Source: Aliiroseovarius halocynthiae (GTDB lineage Bacteria; Pseudomonadota; Alphaproteobacteria; Rhodobacterales; Rhodobacteraceae). Taken from it: DNA of 64,000 nt. How positions within the stretch are numbered: the first letter of the stretch is position 1; each line of letters begins with the position of its first letter. The notes beneath the pieces were generated by a model, which was not told the origin of the DNA, made no database searches, and was given only the letters and a program-made list of their open reading frames with translations. Location: the NCBI RefSeq assembly GCF_007004645.1, contig NZ_ML660019.1, forward strand, positions 516,437 to 580,436. Reading direction: 5' to 3'. The position numbers were made by a program, and so were the translations under genes. Positions 1-8,508 of the stretch are shown here, one piece after another.

Positions 1-711
1 GATAGATCCGTCTGCATTCTGACGCGAGTTCTCGAAACCGATCCGGCATTTCCCGCCCATCTGCACAGCGCGAACGAGGGCAGGGGTCTCGTTCTGGCCA
101 AAGGCGCAGACGGCCCAATCGGGCGATAGGTCGGATTTTTTCAGCCAGTCCAGGAACGGATCCAGCTCTCTCGGGTCGGACTTCTGCCCGACCGCATAAC
201 GGCCCAGCACGAAGATCAGTTGCAGTTCAGGGGCGCCTAGAAACCGGTCATCCAGCACGCGGGTCAGAAGCTTGGCGTCATCGACATCATAGAGGATGTG
301 CTGCACGGCAATGCCGCGCTGATGGCACTCGTTATAGAACGCGCGCGTCGTGTTGTGATCATCTCGGCACAGCTCGCGGACCGAGGCCGAGACCATATTC
401 GCCCCTGACTTCAAGGCGACATGCCGTTGGTGCGCCGGGTCATACATGCCAACGGCCTCGGTCGTGATTTGCACGGGAAAGCCGGGCATTTCAGCGCGGA
501 ACAGATCAAGCGCGCTGGCGTAAGCGCCAGCATCCAGAAGATGTTTTCCATGCGCATCCCGCAAATGCAGGTGCAGCCCGTCGACGCCTTCAGCGTGACA
601 GGCCTGCGTGGTTTCCAAAATCTCTTCTGGGGTCATTGGAAGGGCAGGGTGGTCGGCCTTGGTCAGACGCGCGCCATTGGGGGCGAGCATGATCTTGGGA
701 AGGGGCGTCAC
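1..711 (-). CDS. BKACE-family beta-keto acid cleavage enzyme (DUF849), 3' end outside window
   Basis: Partial gene; its C-terminus lies beyond the left edge. The first 237 residues are visible. Residues 45-52 read GLHLHLRD, matching the HxHxRD metal-binding motif (His47, His49) of the 3-keto-5-aminohexanoate cleavage (Kce/BKACE) family. Members use a divalent metal to condense a beta-keto acid with acetyl-CoA, giving acetoacetate and a new CoA thioester. The frame opens at a GTG whose first bases overlap the TGA stop of the upstream aminotransferase gene (GTGA), so the two are probably translationally coupled. Inference: the aminotransferase supplies the keto acid. The substrate cannot be read from the sequence, because BKACE specificity varies widely. 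Confidence 0.88.
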   Translation of the reverse strand, partial: MTPLPKIMLAPNGARLTKADHPALPMTPEEILETTQACHAEGVDGLHLHLRDAHGKHLLDAGAYASALDLFRAEMPGFPVQITTEAVGMYDPAHQRHVALKSGANMVSASVRELCRDDHNTTRAFYNECHQRGIAVQHILYDVDDAKLLTRVLDDRFLGAPELQLIFVLGRYAVGQKSDPRELDPFLDWLKKSDLSPDWAVCAFGQNETPALVRAVQMGGKCRIGFENSRQNADGSI

Positions 712-2027
712 AGTACCTGCTCCAGTGACTTGGACAGTTTGCCCACCAGCTCGTCAATCTGATCATCCGTAATGATGAAGGGGGGCGCCAGCAACACATG
801 ATCTCCAAGCTGCCCGTCAATCGTTCCGCTCATCGGGTAACAGATCAGGCCGTTCTCGAACGCCTGTTTTTTCAGACGCCCCGCGACGCCGCGCGCCGGG
901 TCGAAAGGTGCTTTGCTATCACGATCTGCCACGATCTCGAGCCCGCGGAACATACCACGTCCGCGGATGTCGCCGATATGAGGGTGCTGACCGAACTCGG
1001 CCTGCAAGGCGTCGTTCAGACGATCCCCCATCTTGGCGGCGCGCGCAGTCATTCCGCCTTCGGTCAACTTGCGCACAACGGCATCTGCAGCCGCCGACGC
1101 GACCGGGTGGCCAATATAGGTGTGCCCGTGTTGAAAAAAACCGCTGCCTTGTGCAATCGCATCATAGATCGTGTCCGTACACAGCATGGCCCCGATCGGC
1201 TGATAGCCGGCCCCAAGCCCTTTGGCGATTGTGATAATGTCGGGCGACACGTCGTCTTGTTCGCAGGCAAACAGCGTCCCTGTGCGACCCATGCCGCACA
1301 TGACTTCATCCAGAATCAGTAGGATTTCGTATTTATCGCAAATCTCGCGGATGCGCTTCAGATAGCCTTTGACAGCAGGAACCGCCCCCGCAGTCGCGCC
1401 CACGACAGGCTCGGCCAGAAAGCCAACGACGGTCTCGGGACCGAGGCGTAGAATCTCGTCCTCTAATGCATTTGCCGAGCGAAGACCGTATTCCTCTTCT
1501 GTTTCGCCATCGTGTCGCAGTCGGTACTCATAGCAAGGGTCGATATGGCTGGCAGACATCATCAAAGGGTCGAACGGAGCGCGGCGCCACATGTTGCCAC
1601 CGGTGCCCAAGGCGCCCAGCGTGTTGCCATGGTAACTTTGTTTTCGGGCGATGAATCGCGTGCGCTGCTCCTGCCCGGTCTCGATCATATATTGGCGTGC
1701 CAGTTTCAGCGCGGCCTCGACCGCTTCGGACCCGCCGGACACCAAATAGACCCGCTCGATTCCCTCGGGCGCATGGGCAACCAGACGATCTGCCAGTGAT
1801 TCTGCGGGCTCTGATGTAAGAAAACCAGTATGCGCAAAGCTAAGTTTGTCGATCTGATCGTGCATCGCCTGTGCCACGTCGGGATCCGAATGACCAAGGC
1901 AAGACACGGCTGCGCCACCGGATCCATCAAGGTATCTTTTCCCTTCGGAATCAATTAGGTAAATTCCTTCCCCACGCGTCGCGACAGGAAGGTTTGATTT
2001 GCAATGACGTGGGAAAATATGTGACAT
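708..2027 (-). CDS. Class III (omega-type) PLP-dependent aminotransferase
   Basis: A 439-residue fold-type I aminotransferase, about the usual length for class III. It has the N-terminal YLDGSGGAAVSCLGH segment, a LILDEVMCGMGRTG stretch containing the PLP-contacting Asp, and the PLP-lysine motif IAKGLGAGYQP. The ATG at 2027 is chosen because GGGGGT lies 5-7 bases upstream; the frame stays open 30 codons further but without ribosome-binding support. Class III enzymes act on terminal amines, beta- or omega-amino acids and similar donors, usually with pyruvate or 2-oxoglutarate. The gene overlaps the BKACE gene by 4 bp and diverges from the RpiR regulator. A catabolic role on an imported amine or amino acid is inference; the substrate is unknown. 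Confidence 0.9.
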   Translation of the reverse strand: MSHIFPRHCKSNLPVATRGEGIYLIDSEGKRYLDGSGGAAVSCLGHSDPDVAQAMHDQIDKLSFAHTGFLTSEPAESLADRLVAHAPEGIERVYLVSGGSEAVEAALKLARQYMIETGQEQRTRFIARKQSYHGNTLGALGTGGNMWRRAPFDPLMMSASHIDPCYEYRLRHDGETEEEYGLRSANALEDEILRLGPETVVGFLAEPVVGATAGAVPAVKGYLKRIREICDKYEILLILDEVMCGMGRTGTLFACEQDDVSPDIITIAKGLGAGYQPIGAMLCTDTIYDAIAQGSGFFQHGHTYIGHPVASAAADAVVRKLTEGGMTARAAKMGDRLNDALQAEFGQHPHIGDIRGRGMFRGLEIVADRDSKAPFDPARGVAGRLKKQAFENGLICYPMSGTIDGQLGDHVLLAPPFIITDDQIDELVGKLSKSLEQVL

Positions 2028-2064
2028 GGTACCCCCTTGCACACCCCAATGATTTTGATGCCAT

Positions 2065-2104
2065 TGAAACAAATAATGCTGCAATTGACAATAAGTGAAA
2101 CAAA
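2065..2104. promoter_or_regulatory. Direct repeat TGAAACAAA x2 in the divergent aminotransferase/RpiR promoter region
   Basis: Two identical 9-bp copies of TGAAACAAA (2065-2073 and 2096-2104) lie 31 bp apart, about three helical turns, in the 116-bp AT-rich gap between the divergent genes. A candidate operator for the adjacent RpiR-type regulator; no binding evidence exists in the sequence itself. Confidence 0.35.
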
Positions 2105-2143
2105 GGGAACACTGCACATGTCCAAGCAGGGAGGCATCTGGAC

Positions 2144-3019
2144 GTGAGCACGCGTGAACGCGAAAGCTTCGAAAAGAGGCTGGCTTTGGCCTATGGTGAC
2201 CTCAGTGGCGCATTGCGTACTGCGGCGGATTATCTTGTGGCCAATCCGCTTGATGCGGTGTCTCGCCCTTTGCGTACCGTGTCGAGCCAAAGCGGTGTAT
2301 CGCCTGCAACGTTTTCACGGTTGGCCCGCGCGCTGGACTATCCTGGGTTTGACGAGCTGCGCGATGACATGCGTGCAAAGCTAGATCGCAAGGTGAATAA
2401 TTTTGCCGACCGGGCAGGGCAGCTTCAAAAAGACCACGCTGACGGTAAATCGGATTTCGTGCAGGCCCATTTCGCAGCGTGCGAGAACAACCTGAAACAG
2501 ACCATGGACGGGTTGGATCGGGATGCGATTCGCGAAGTCGCCGACCGTCTGGCGGCGTCGCGTAAAGTATTATTGCTGGGTGCGTTGGGGTCGACAGGCG
2601 TCGTAGAGTACCTGTCATATATGGTTAATTTTTGCGCGGATAACTGGATTTTGGCCAACCGCATGGGTGCCTCGTTAGGAGGAGCCTTGTCAGGTCTCGA
2701 TAAACGTGATGCACTACTTATAGTTACCAAGCCGCCATTTGCTGTTTCAGTGATCAAGGCAGCCAGGCTTGCGCGTGAGTTAGGGGTTTTTGTCGTGGTG
2801 ATCACGGATACGCATACATGTCCTGCGCTGGAATACGCGTCGACAGGGTTCACCGTGTCGACCGAAAGCCCGCAGTTTTATTCGTCCTACGTGTCGACGA
2901 TCTTTTTGATCGAGGCCATCGTCGGAATGGTGGTCGGACGCTCTGGCGTCGCCGCGCAGGACCGAATAGCAGAAGTCGAACTTCACAACCGGCAGCTTGC
3001 CGAAGTGTGGAGCGAGTAA
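2144..3019 (+). CDS. RpiR/MurR-family transcriptional regulator (HTH + SIS domain)
   Basis: A 291-residue protein with an N-terminal RpiR-type helix-turn-helix (about residues 1-80, including VSSQSGVSPATFSRLARAL) and a C-terminal SIS sugar-isomerase-like domain (about residues 125-260), the usual layout and length. It starts at GTG 2144 behind GGGAGG with 9-bp spacing; the ATG at 2118 is out of frame. It lies between the divergent aminotransferase/BKACE genes and the TAXI-TRAP genes, so it probably controls both in response to the transported compound or an intermediate. Many SIS domains bind phosphosugars, but RpiR proteins next to transporters of other solutes are known, so the effector is open. 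Confidence 0.9.
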   Translation: MSTRERESFEKRLALAYGDLSGALRTAADYLVANPLDAVSRPLRTVSSQSGVSPATFSRLARALDYPGFDELRDDMRAKLDRKVNNFADRAGQLQKDHADGKSDFVQAHFAACENNLKQTMDGLDRDAIREVADRLAASRKVLLLGALGSTGVVEYLSYMVNFCADNWILANRMGASLGGALSGLDKRDALLIVTKPPFAVSVIKAARLARELGVFVVVITDTHTCPALEYASTGFTVSTESPQFYSSYVSTIFLIEAIVGMVVGRSGVAAQDRIAEVELHNRQLAEVWSE

Positions 3020-3046
3020 CCAAACATCAATCAAGGGAGAAAACTG

Positions 3047-4015
3047 ATGTTTCAAGGATTCAAGATTGCATTTGCAGGTGTTACCGCCGCTGCGGTGATG
3101 GCACCGGCTGCTTTCGCAGAAGAATTCATCACCATTGGCACCGGCGGTGTCACAGGTGTTTATTATCCGACCGGTGGTGCGATCTGCCGTTTGGTAAACA
3201 AAGGCCGTAAAGACCACGGCGTGCGCTGCTCGGTCGAATCGACCGGTGGTTCGGTGTACAACATCAACACCATTCGCGAAGGCGAACTGGAATTTGGTGT
3301 GGCTCAGTCGGATTGGCAGTACCACGCCTATAACGGCACGTCGAAATTCGAAGATGCTGGCAAGTTTGAAGGCCTGCGCGCTGTATTCTCGGTTCACCCC
3401 GAGCCCTTCACCGTCGTGGCCCGTGCCGACAGCGGCATCAAGACTTTCGAAGATCTGAAAGGCAAACGCGTCAACATCGGCAACCCCGGTTCCGGTCAGC
3501 GCGGCACCATGGAAGTTCTGATGGAAGCTCTGGGTTGGACTTCGGCTGACTTCGCACTGGCAACCGAGCTGAAAGCCTCGGAACAGTCGGCTGCGCTGTG
3601 CGACAACCAGATCGACGCCATGGTTTACACCGTTGGCCACCCCTCGGGTTCGATCCAGGAAGCCACCACCGCGTGTGACTCGGTTCTGGTTGAAGTGTCG
3701 GGTGACGTTGTGAACAAGCTGGTCGAAGACAATTCGTTCTATCGTACAGCCACCATTCCTGGCGGCATGTATCGCGGCAACGATGCTGACACCACTACCT
3801 TCGGCGTAGGCGCGACCTTCGTCAGCTCGGACGCCGTATCGGAAGATGCAGTTTACGCCGTTGTGTCGTCGGTCATGAACAACATCGAAGACTTCAAAGG
3901 CCTGCACCCGGCTTTCGCCAACCTTGACCCTAAGGAAATGGCAACTGCTGGTCTGTCTGCTCCTCTGCACCCCGGTGCCGAGAAGTACTATAAAGAAGCT
4001 GGTATCATCGAGTGA
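3047..4015 (+). CDS. TAXI-family TRAP transporter solute-binding protein
   Basis: A 322-residue periplasmic binding protein. A signal peptide (residues 1-24, ending AAFA before EE) is followed by the TAXI-type opening [19 protein letters not shown], which names the family. Further signatures are [20 protein letters not shown] and the late [15 protein letters not shown] segment. It starts at ATG 3047 after a GGGAGA ribosome-binding site, 27 bp past the regulator gene. It delivers a small, probably anionic or zwitterionic solute to the fused permease downstream; known TAXI ligands include glutamate and other carboxylates. The ligand here may be the substrate of the aminotransferase/BKACE pair (inference). 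Confidence 0.93.
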   Translation: MFQGFKIAFAGVTAAAVMAPAAFAEEFITIGTGGVTGVYYPTGGAICRLVNKGRKDHGVRCSVESTGGSVYNINTIREGELEFGVAQSDWQYHAYNGTSKFEDAGKFEGLRAVFSVHPEPFTVVARADSGIKTFEDLKGKRVNIGNPGSGQRGTMEVLMEALGWTSADFALATELKASEQSAALCDNQIDAMVYTVGHPSGSIQEATTACDSVLVEVSGDVVNKLVEDNSFYRTATIPGGMYRGNDADTTTFGVGATFVSSDAVSEDAVYAVVSSVMNNIEDFKGLHPAFANLDPKEMATAGLSAPLHPGAEKYYKEAGIIE

Positions 4016-4033
4016 TCCGCTAACAAAAACCAG

Positions 4034-4058
4034 TCGGGGGGCGTTTATCGCCCCCCGA
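4034..4058 (+). terminator. Strong intergenic hairpin between binding-protein and permease genes
   Basis: Perfect 10-bp inverted repeat TCGGGGGGCG/CGCCCCCCGA with a 5-base loop, but no clean T-run follows. More likely an attenuator or a 3' mRNA-stabilising element that lets the binding protein be made in excess of the permease than a full terminator. Confidence 0.6.
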
Positions 4059-4137
4059 TTGCATGACCCGGCGAAAGATCGGGCTAGGTTTGAGAATGAA
4101 CAAGTGAGGTCGCTTTGGTGACCGAGGGAGATACCAA

Positions 4138-6753
4138 ATGTCCACGAAAGAAGAACGCGCGCTAAGCGAAGAGGAGCTTCAAGAGCTCGTCGCCGCCAGC
4201 GATACCGGTGCGCGAAACCCGCATGGTGCAGTGGGGCTGATGATCGCCGCCGTTGCGCTGATCTGGTCGATATTTCAGGTGCTTCTGGCGTCGCCCGTTG
4301 CGCCTTATGTGCTGCCCGGTGACCTAATCAACAACTCGCGCCAGTTCCATCTGGCCTTCGCAATTTTCTTGGCCGCGATGGCCTATCCTTTGTTTAAGTC
4401 CAGCCCGCGCGACTATATCCCGTGGTATGACTGGGTGCTTGGGATTGGCGGGGCGTTTTTGGCGCTTTATGGCTATTTCTTCTATGACAAGATCGTCGCA
4501 AATGGCGGTCTGGCCGACCAGTCTGACGCCTATTTCGCGCTTGCGGGTCTGACCTTCCTGTTCATCGCCGCGTATCGCACGCTTGGCCCCGTTATGGTGG
4601 CCCTTGCGATCGTATTCCTTTTCTATGTGTTCTTCGGTTCATCCGAAGTTGTGCCTGACCAGATCCGCTGGGCCGGTGCGTCGCTTCGCAAAGCCATGAG
4701 CCATATGTGGATCACATCCGAAGGTGTCTTTGGTATCGCGCTGGGCGTGTCGACCAAGTTCGTCTTCCTGTTTGTTCTGTTCGGCGCCCTTTTGGACCGA
4801 GCTGGGGCAGGCAATTACTTCATCAAAATGGCGTTTGGTGCCCTTGGCCACCTGCGCGGCGGCCCCGCGAAAGCGGCGGTTGTCGGCTCGGCGGCCACCG
4901 GCCTGATCTCGGGTTCGTCGATTGCAAACGTTGTGACCACCGGTACCTTCACCATCCCGCTGATGAAGCGCGTTGGCTTCTCGGCTGAGAAAGCTGGTTC
5001 GGTTGAGGTTGCATCGTCCGTGAACGGTCAGATCATGCCGCCCGTTATGGGCGCAGCCGCGTTCCTGATGGTGGAATATGTGGGCATCTCGTATGTCGAG
5101 GTCATCACCCACGCCTTCCTGCCTGCGATCATTTCCTACATCGCGCTGGTGTACATCGTGCATCTGGAAGCGGTGAAGAACAAAATGCCGACTATTGGCA
5201 ACAAGGTCGTGTCGATGGGCAAGACCATCGGCGGGATGTTCGCCTTCTTCGCAGGCTTCGCGCTTCTGTGCTATGCCACGCAGTACCCGGTTGGCTGGAT
5301 CGTTTCGCTGTTCCCGGAAGGCTCGGGCTGGATCTTGTCGATCCTGCTTTTCGTGATCTACGTGGCGCTGATCTATTTGGCGTCACAGGTTCCCGATTTG
5401 GAACCTGATGATCCCAATGCCGAAGTGGTCGAGCTGCCGGACGTGGCCAAGATTTACAAGTCGGGTCTGTACTATCTGATGCCGATTATTGTGCTGGTCT
5501 ATTTCCTAATGATCGAACGCAAGTCGCCCGGCCTGTCGGCCTTTTGGGCCACGTTCCTTCTGTTCGGTATTCTGCTGACACAGAAGTCGTTCAAGGCGTT
5601 CTTCCGGGGTGAAAGCAACCCTGCCGGGCGCCTGCGCGATGGCGTGATGGACTTGATCGAAGGTATGATCGACGGCGCACGCAACATGATCGGGATCGGT
5701 CTAGCGACGGCTACGGCGGGTATCATCGTCGGCACCGTATCGCTGACCGGGATTGGTCAGGTGATGGCGGACTTTGTCGAGTTCCTGTCCGGCGGCAACC
5801 TGATCCTGATGCTGGTCTTCGTGGCGATCTTGTCGCTGATCCTTGGGATGGGCCTGCCGACCACGGCGAACTATATCGTTGTGTCCTCGCTGATGGTGGG
5901 CGTTGTTGTTGAACTGGGCGCGCAGTCCGGCCTTGTTGTGCCGCTGATCGCTGTACACCTCTTCGTCTTCTATTTCGGGATCATGGCGGACGTGACGCCC
6001 CCTGTGGGGCTCGCAAGTTTCGCGGCAGCAGCTGTGTCGGGTGGTGACGCCATTCGAACCGGTTTCACTGCGTTCTTCTATAGCTTGCGCACCGTGGCCT
6101 TGCCGTTTGTCTTTATCTTCAACACGGATCTTCTGTTGATTGATGTGACGATCACGCAAGGGATTATCGTCTTCATCGTCGCAACCATCGGCATTCTGGT
6201 CTTCACGGCAGGCACCATGGGCTTCTTCCTGACGAAGTCGCGCATCTGGGAAACTGTTGCCCTTCTGGTCATTGCGTTCGCGCTGTTCCGTCCGGGCTTC
6301 TTCATGAACCAGATTCAACCGCCCTTCACGCAGATCGAACCCGCTCAGCTTGAGCAAGCGATTGGCGACGCCAATCCCGGTGATCCGCTGCGTGTCGTGA
6401 TTTCTGGTCCAGACTTTGACACGCTTGAAGTCAAAGACCTGACAGTGGTTCTGAACGTGCCGGAAGCCGAAGGCGGCGCGGCCCGTCTTGATGCGTCAGG
6501 TATTGCGCTGATGCCGGAAGGTGACGTGATGCGGATTGACGAACCGATGTTCGGCACCCCGTTGTCTGACAAGCTGTCGACCTTCGATTTCTACGGGGAT
6601 GATCCCGTTCAGATCTCGGCAGTGCAGGCGCCTTCGAACCAGATGCCGAAAGAGCTGATCTTCATCCCGGCACTGCTGCTGCTTGGCCTTGTGGCCTTCC
6701 TGCAGTCGCGTCGCGCCAAGGAAGAAGAAATCATGGAAGGAGAAGTGGCATGA
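4138..6753 (+). CDS. TRAP transporter fused permease (DctQ-DctM type, DUF3394 C-terminus)
   Basis: An 871-residue inner-membrane protein, the length of the 4TM/12TM fusion permeases that pair with TAXI binding proteins. It holds many hydrophobic helices, the DctM-like core (GSAATGLISGSSIANVVTTG and LGMGLPTTANYIVVSSLM), and a soluble C-terminal segment (about residues 725-840) between late helices that resembles DUF3394. It uses the sodium gradient to import the solute handed over by the binding protein. The start follows a GGGAGA site. Its last 4 bp overlap the UspA gene, so the two are co-translated. Confidence 0.92.
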   Translation: MSTKEERALSEEELQELVAASDTGARNPHGAVGLMIAAVALIWSIFQVLLASPVAPYVLPGDLINNSRQFHLAFAIFLAAMAYPLFKSSPRDYIPWYDWVLGIGGAFLALYGYFFYDKIVANGGLADQSDAYFALAGLTFLFIAAYRTLGPVMVALAIVFLFYVFFGSSEVVPDQIRWAGASLRKAMSHMWITSEGVFGIALGVSTKFVFLFVLFGALLDRAGAGNYFIKMAFGALGHLRGGPAKAAVVGSAATGLISGSSIANVVTTGTFTIPLMKRVGFSAEKAGSVEVASSVNGQIMPPVMGAAAFLMVEYVGISYVEVITHAFLPAIISYIALVYIVHLEAVKNKMPTIGNKVVSMGKTIGGMFAFFAGFALLCYATQYPVGWIVSLFPEGSGWILSILLFVIYVALIYLASQVPDLEPDDPNAEVVELPDVAKIYKSGLYYLMPIIVLVYFLMIERKSPGLSAFWATFLLFGILLTQKSFKAFFRGESNPAGRLRDGVMDLIEGMIDGARNMIGIGLATATAGIIVGTVSLTGIGQVMADFVEFLSGGNLILMLVFVAILSLILGMGLPTTANYIVVSSLMVGVVVELGAQSGLVVPLIAVHLFVFYFGIMADVTPPVGLASFAAAAVSGGDAIRTGFTAFFYSLRTVALPFVFIFNTDLLLIDVTITQGIIVFIVATIGILVFTAGTMGFFLTKSRIWETVALLVIAFALFRPGFFMNQIQPPFTQIEPAQLEQAIGDANPGDPLRVVISGPDFDTLEVKDLTVVLNVPEAEGGAARLDASGIALMPEGDVMRIDEPMFGTPLSDKLSTFDFYGDDPVQISAVQAPSNQMPKELIFIPALLLLGLVAFLQSRRAKEEEIMEGEVA

Positions 6754-7184
6754 CCAAGACCATTCTATGTGCCGTTGATATCAACCGCCCGAAAGCCGAA
6801 GCGAAAGTGCTTGAGCAAGCTTTCAAGCTGGCACAGGTCGAAGATGCCCAACTTGATGTGATCACGGTCGTTCCTGATTTCGGAATGAGCGTGGTCGGAG
6901 CATTCTTCGATGAAAGCCACGCGCAGAAAGCCAAAGACAAAGCGCATGCGCTTCTGTCCGAAATGGTTGAAAACACCATCGGGGCCGAGGCGAACGAAAA
7001 AGTTCGTCATATCATCGGGGTTGGCAAAGCCTATCATGTCATCCTGACCACTGCAGATGCGGATGGGGCGGATCTGATTGTACTGGGCGCGCATAAGCCA
7101 GAGGTCTCGGACTATCTTCTGGGGCCGAACGCGGCACGGGTTGTGCGTCACTCGACCTGCTCGGTCTATGTGGTGCGCGGCTGA
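6750..7184 (+). CDS. Universal stress protein (UspA family), TRAP-associated
   Basis: A 144-residue single-domain Usp protein with the ATP-binding glycine pattern near the end (VLGAHKPEVSDYLLGPNAARVVRHSTCSVYVV, shown here as the LGAHKP...LGPNA...H elements). The ATG overlaps the permease stop (ATGA). The arrangement recalls TeaD, the Usp protein encoded with the ectoine TRAP transporter TeaABC, which binds ATP and tunes transport. A similar role here is inference. Confidence 0.88.
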   Translation: MTKTILCAVDINRPKAEAKVLEQAFKLAQVEDAQLDVITVVPDFGMSVVGAFFDESHAQKAKDKAHALLSEMVENTIGAEANEKVRHIIGVGKAYHVILTTADADGADLIVLGAHKPEVSDYLLGPNAARVVRHSTCSVYVVRG

Positions 7185-7206
7185 CAGGTCGCCTGATAGG
7201 AAACTG

Positions 7207-7242
7207 AAACGGGCGCGGCGCAGGCTGCGCCCGTTTTGTCTT
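7207..7242 (+). terminator. Rho-independent terminator of the TRAP operon
   Basis: A 10-bp stem AAACGGGCGC/GCGCCCGTTT with a 10-base loop, followed by a T-rich tail (TTTTGTCTT). Confidence 0.8.
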
Positions 7243-7302
7243 GGGCTTCCCCTTGCAGTGCGACGCACGTAGAAAGGCGCAAGCACATCAAAGGATCATA
7301 CC

Positions 7303-8508
7303 GTGACCGCGCAGCGCTTTCGGCAAGACAGTGACAGTCAAGTTCATCTGCCCGGCCTGAATGGCCCGGCGCAGGCGCGACGTGCGGCCTTGGCGGTTCA
7401 GGATTTGATTGCGGGGCTGCGTGATGGGGCCAGCCTTTGCGCCCGCCAGATCGCCGACCCACCGATTGTGCTGTGGCAGACCAAGGACGGGCAGCAGGTT
7501 TTGCAATGTCAAAGCTCTGGCTCTAGTGGAGCGCCCAAAACGATCCAGCGCCGCCCTGAAAGCTGGATCAGCAGCTTCGAGATTACGCGCGATCAGTTCG
7601 GTGCGGGAGCAGATACGCCCTATGCGGTGCTGGGCGATCCGGGGCATTCCTTGGTGTTGTTCGCCATTTTGGAGGCATTTCATCTTGGGGCGGATCTGGC
7701 GGTGCTTGCGGGCCTCTCTCCGCGTTCTCAGCTGTCTGAAATGGCCGGGGCAGGCACGCAGATCCTGTACGCCACACCCGCGCAACTGCGGCTGCTTCTG
7801 AAGGTGCAAACTGCGTCGCTTGATGACATGCAGCTGGTTTTCTCGGGCGGGGGTAAGCTGGATGCGGATACGGCAGAGGCTTTGGGCGAGCTTTTCCCAA
7901 ACGCAAAGCTGTGTGAATTTTTCGGGGCGTCCGAAACCAGCTTTATGACCATCGCGCCCAGTGGAACGCCCATCGCCTCGGTCGGGCGGGCCTATCCGGG
8001 GGTCCAGATTGATCTGCGCGACACGCAGGGTGGATCGGTTGGGCAGGGACCGGGCGAGCTGTGGGTGAAAAGCCCGTACTTGTTTGATGGTTACAGTGAC
8101 GGTGATAGTCCTGACACGTGTTGGCAAGATGGTTGGTTAACAGTAGGCGAGATGGCGCAGTTGGATGATGACGGCTTTCTGTATCTTCTGGGCCGCAAGT
8201 CGCGCATGGTGACGGTTGCGGATCACAATGTTTTCCCGGAAGCGGTTGAGGCCGCGATCTTGCAGCTTTGCAAACGGAGATGCTCGGTTGTCGCGGTGCC
8301 GGATGCTGCACGGGGGCAGTCGCTTGTGGCTGTAGTCGAAAACGCTCCATCAGATGCACTGGCTGTAAGAATCAAGGATCATTGCCGCATCGCTTTGGGT
8401 GTTCCATCGACCCCTCGCAAGGTGCTGTTTGTCGAAGCCCTGCCAATGCTGCCTGCTGGCAAGCCGGACCTGCCCGCGATTGAACATATGGCAAAGGGGG
8501 CGTCATGA
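7303..8508 (+). CDS. Short AMP-forming acyl-CoA ligase-like protein (ANL superfamily)
   Basis: A 401-residue adenylate-forming enzyme, about 100-150 residues shorter than typical acyl-CoA synthetases; the N-terminal part is reduced. The P-loop SSGSSGAPKTIQR (about residues 70-83), the adenine motif FFGASET and the C-terminal lysine motif LPAGKPD are present. The usual TGD motif whose Asp contacts ribose reads VGE (WLTVGEMAQLDDDG), an Asp-to-Glu change. It starts at GTG 7303 after AAAGGA. It overlaps the thiolase gene by 4 bp, so ligase and thiolase probably act in sequence on one acyl group. Substrate unknown. Confidence 0.8.
   Translation: MTAQRFRQDSDSQVHLPGLNGPAQARRAALAVQDLIAGLRDGASLCARQIADPPIVLWQTKDGQQVLQCQSSGSSGAPKTIQRRPESWISSFEITRDQFGAGADTPYAVLGDPGHSLVLFAILEAFHLGADLAVLAGLSPRSQLSEMAGAGTQILYATPAQLRLLLKVQTASLDDMQLVFSGGGKLDADTAEALGELFPNAKLCEFFGASETSFMTIAPSGTPIASVGRAYPGVQIDLRDTQGGSVGQGPGELWVKSPYLFDGYSDGDSPDTCWQDGWLTVGEMAQLDDDGFLYLLGRKSRMVTVADHNVFPEAVEAAILQLCKRRCSVVAVPDAARGQSLVAVVENAPSDALAVRIKDHCRIALGVPSTPRKVLFVEALPMLPAGKPDLPAIEHMAKGAS

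Noticed and set aside
2780-3970. Long minus-strand open frame over the TAXI binding-protein gene
   Set aside because: Antisense to a clearly coding gene with signal peptide and family motifs.
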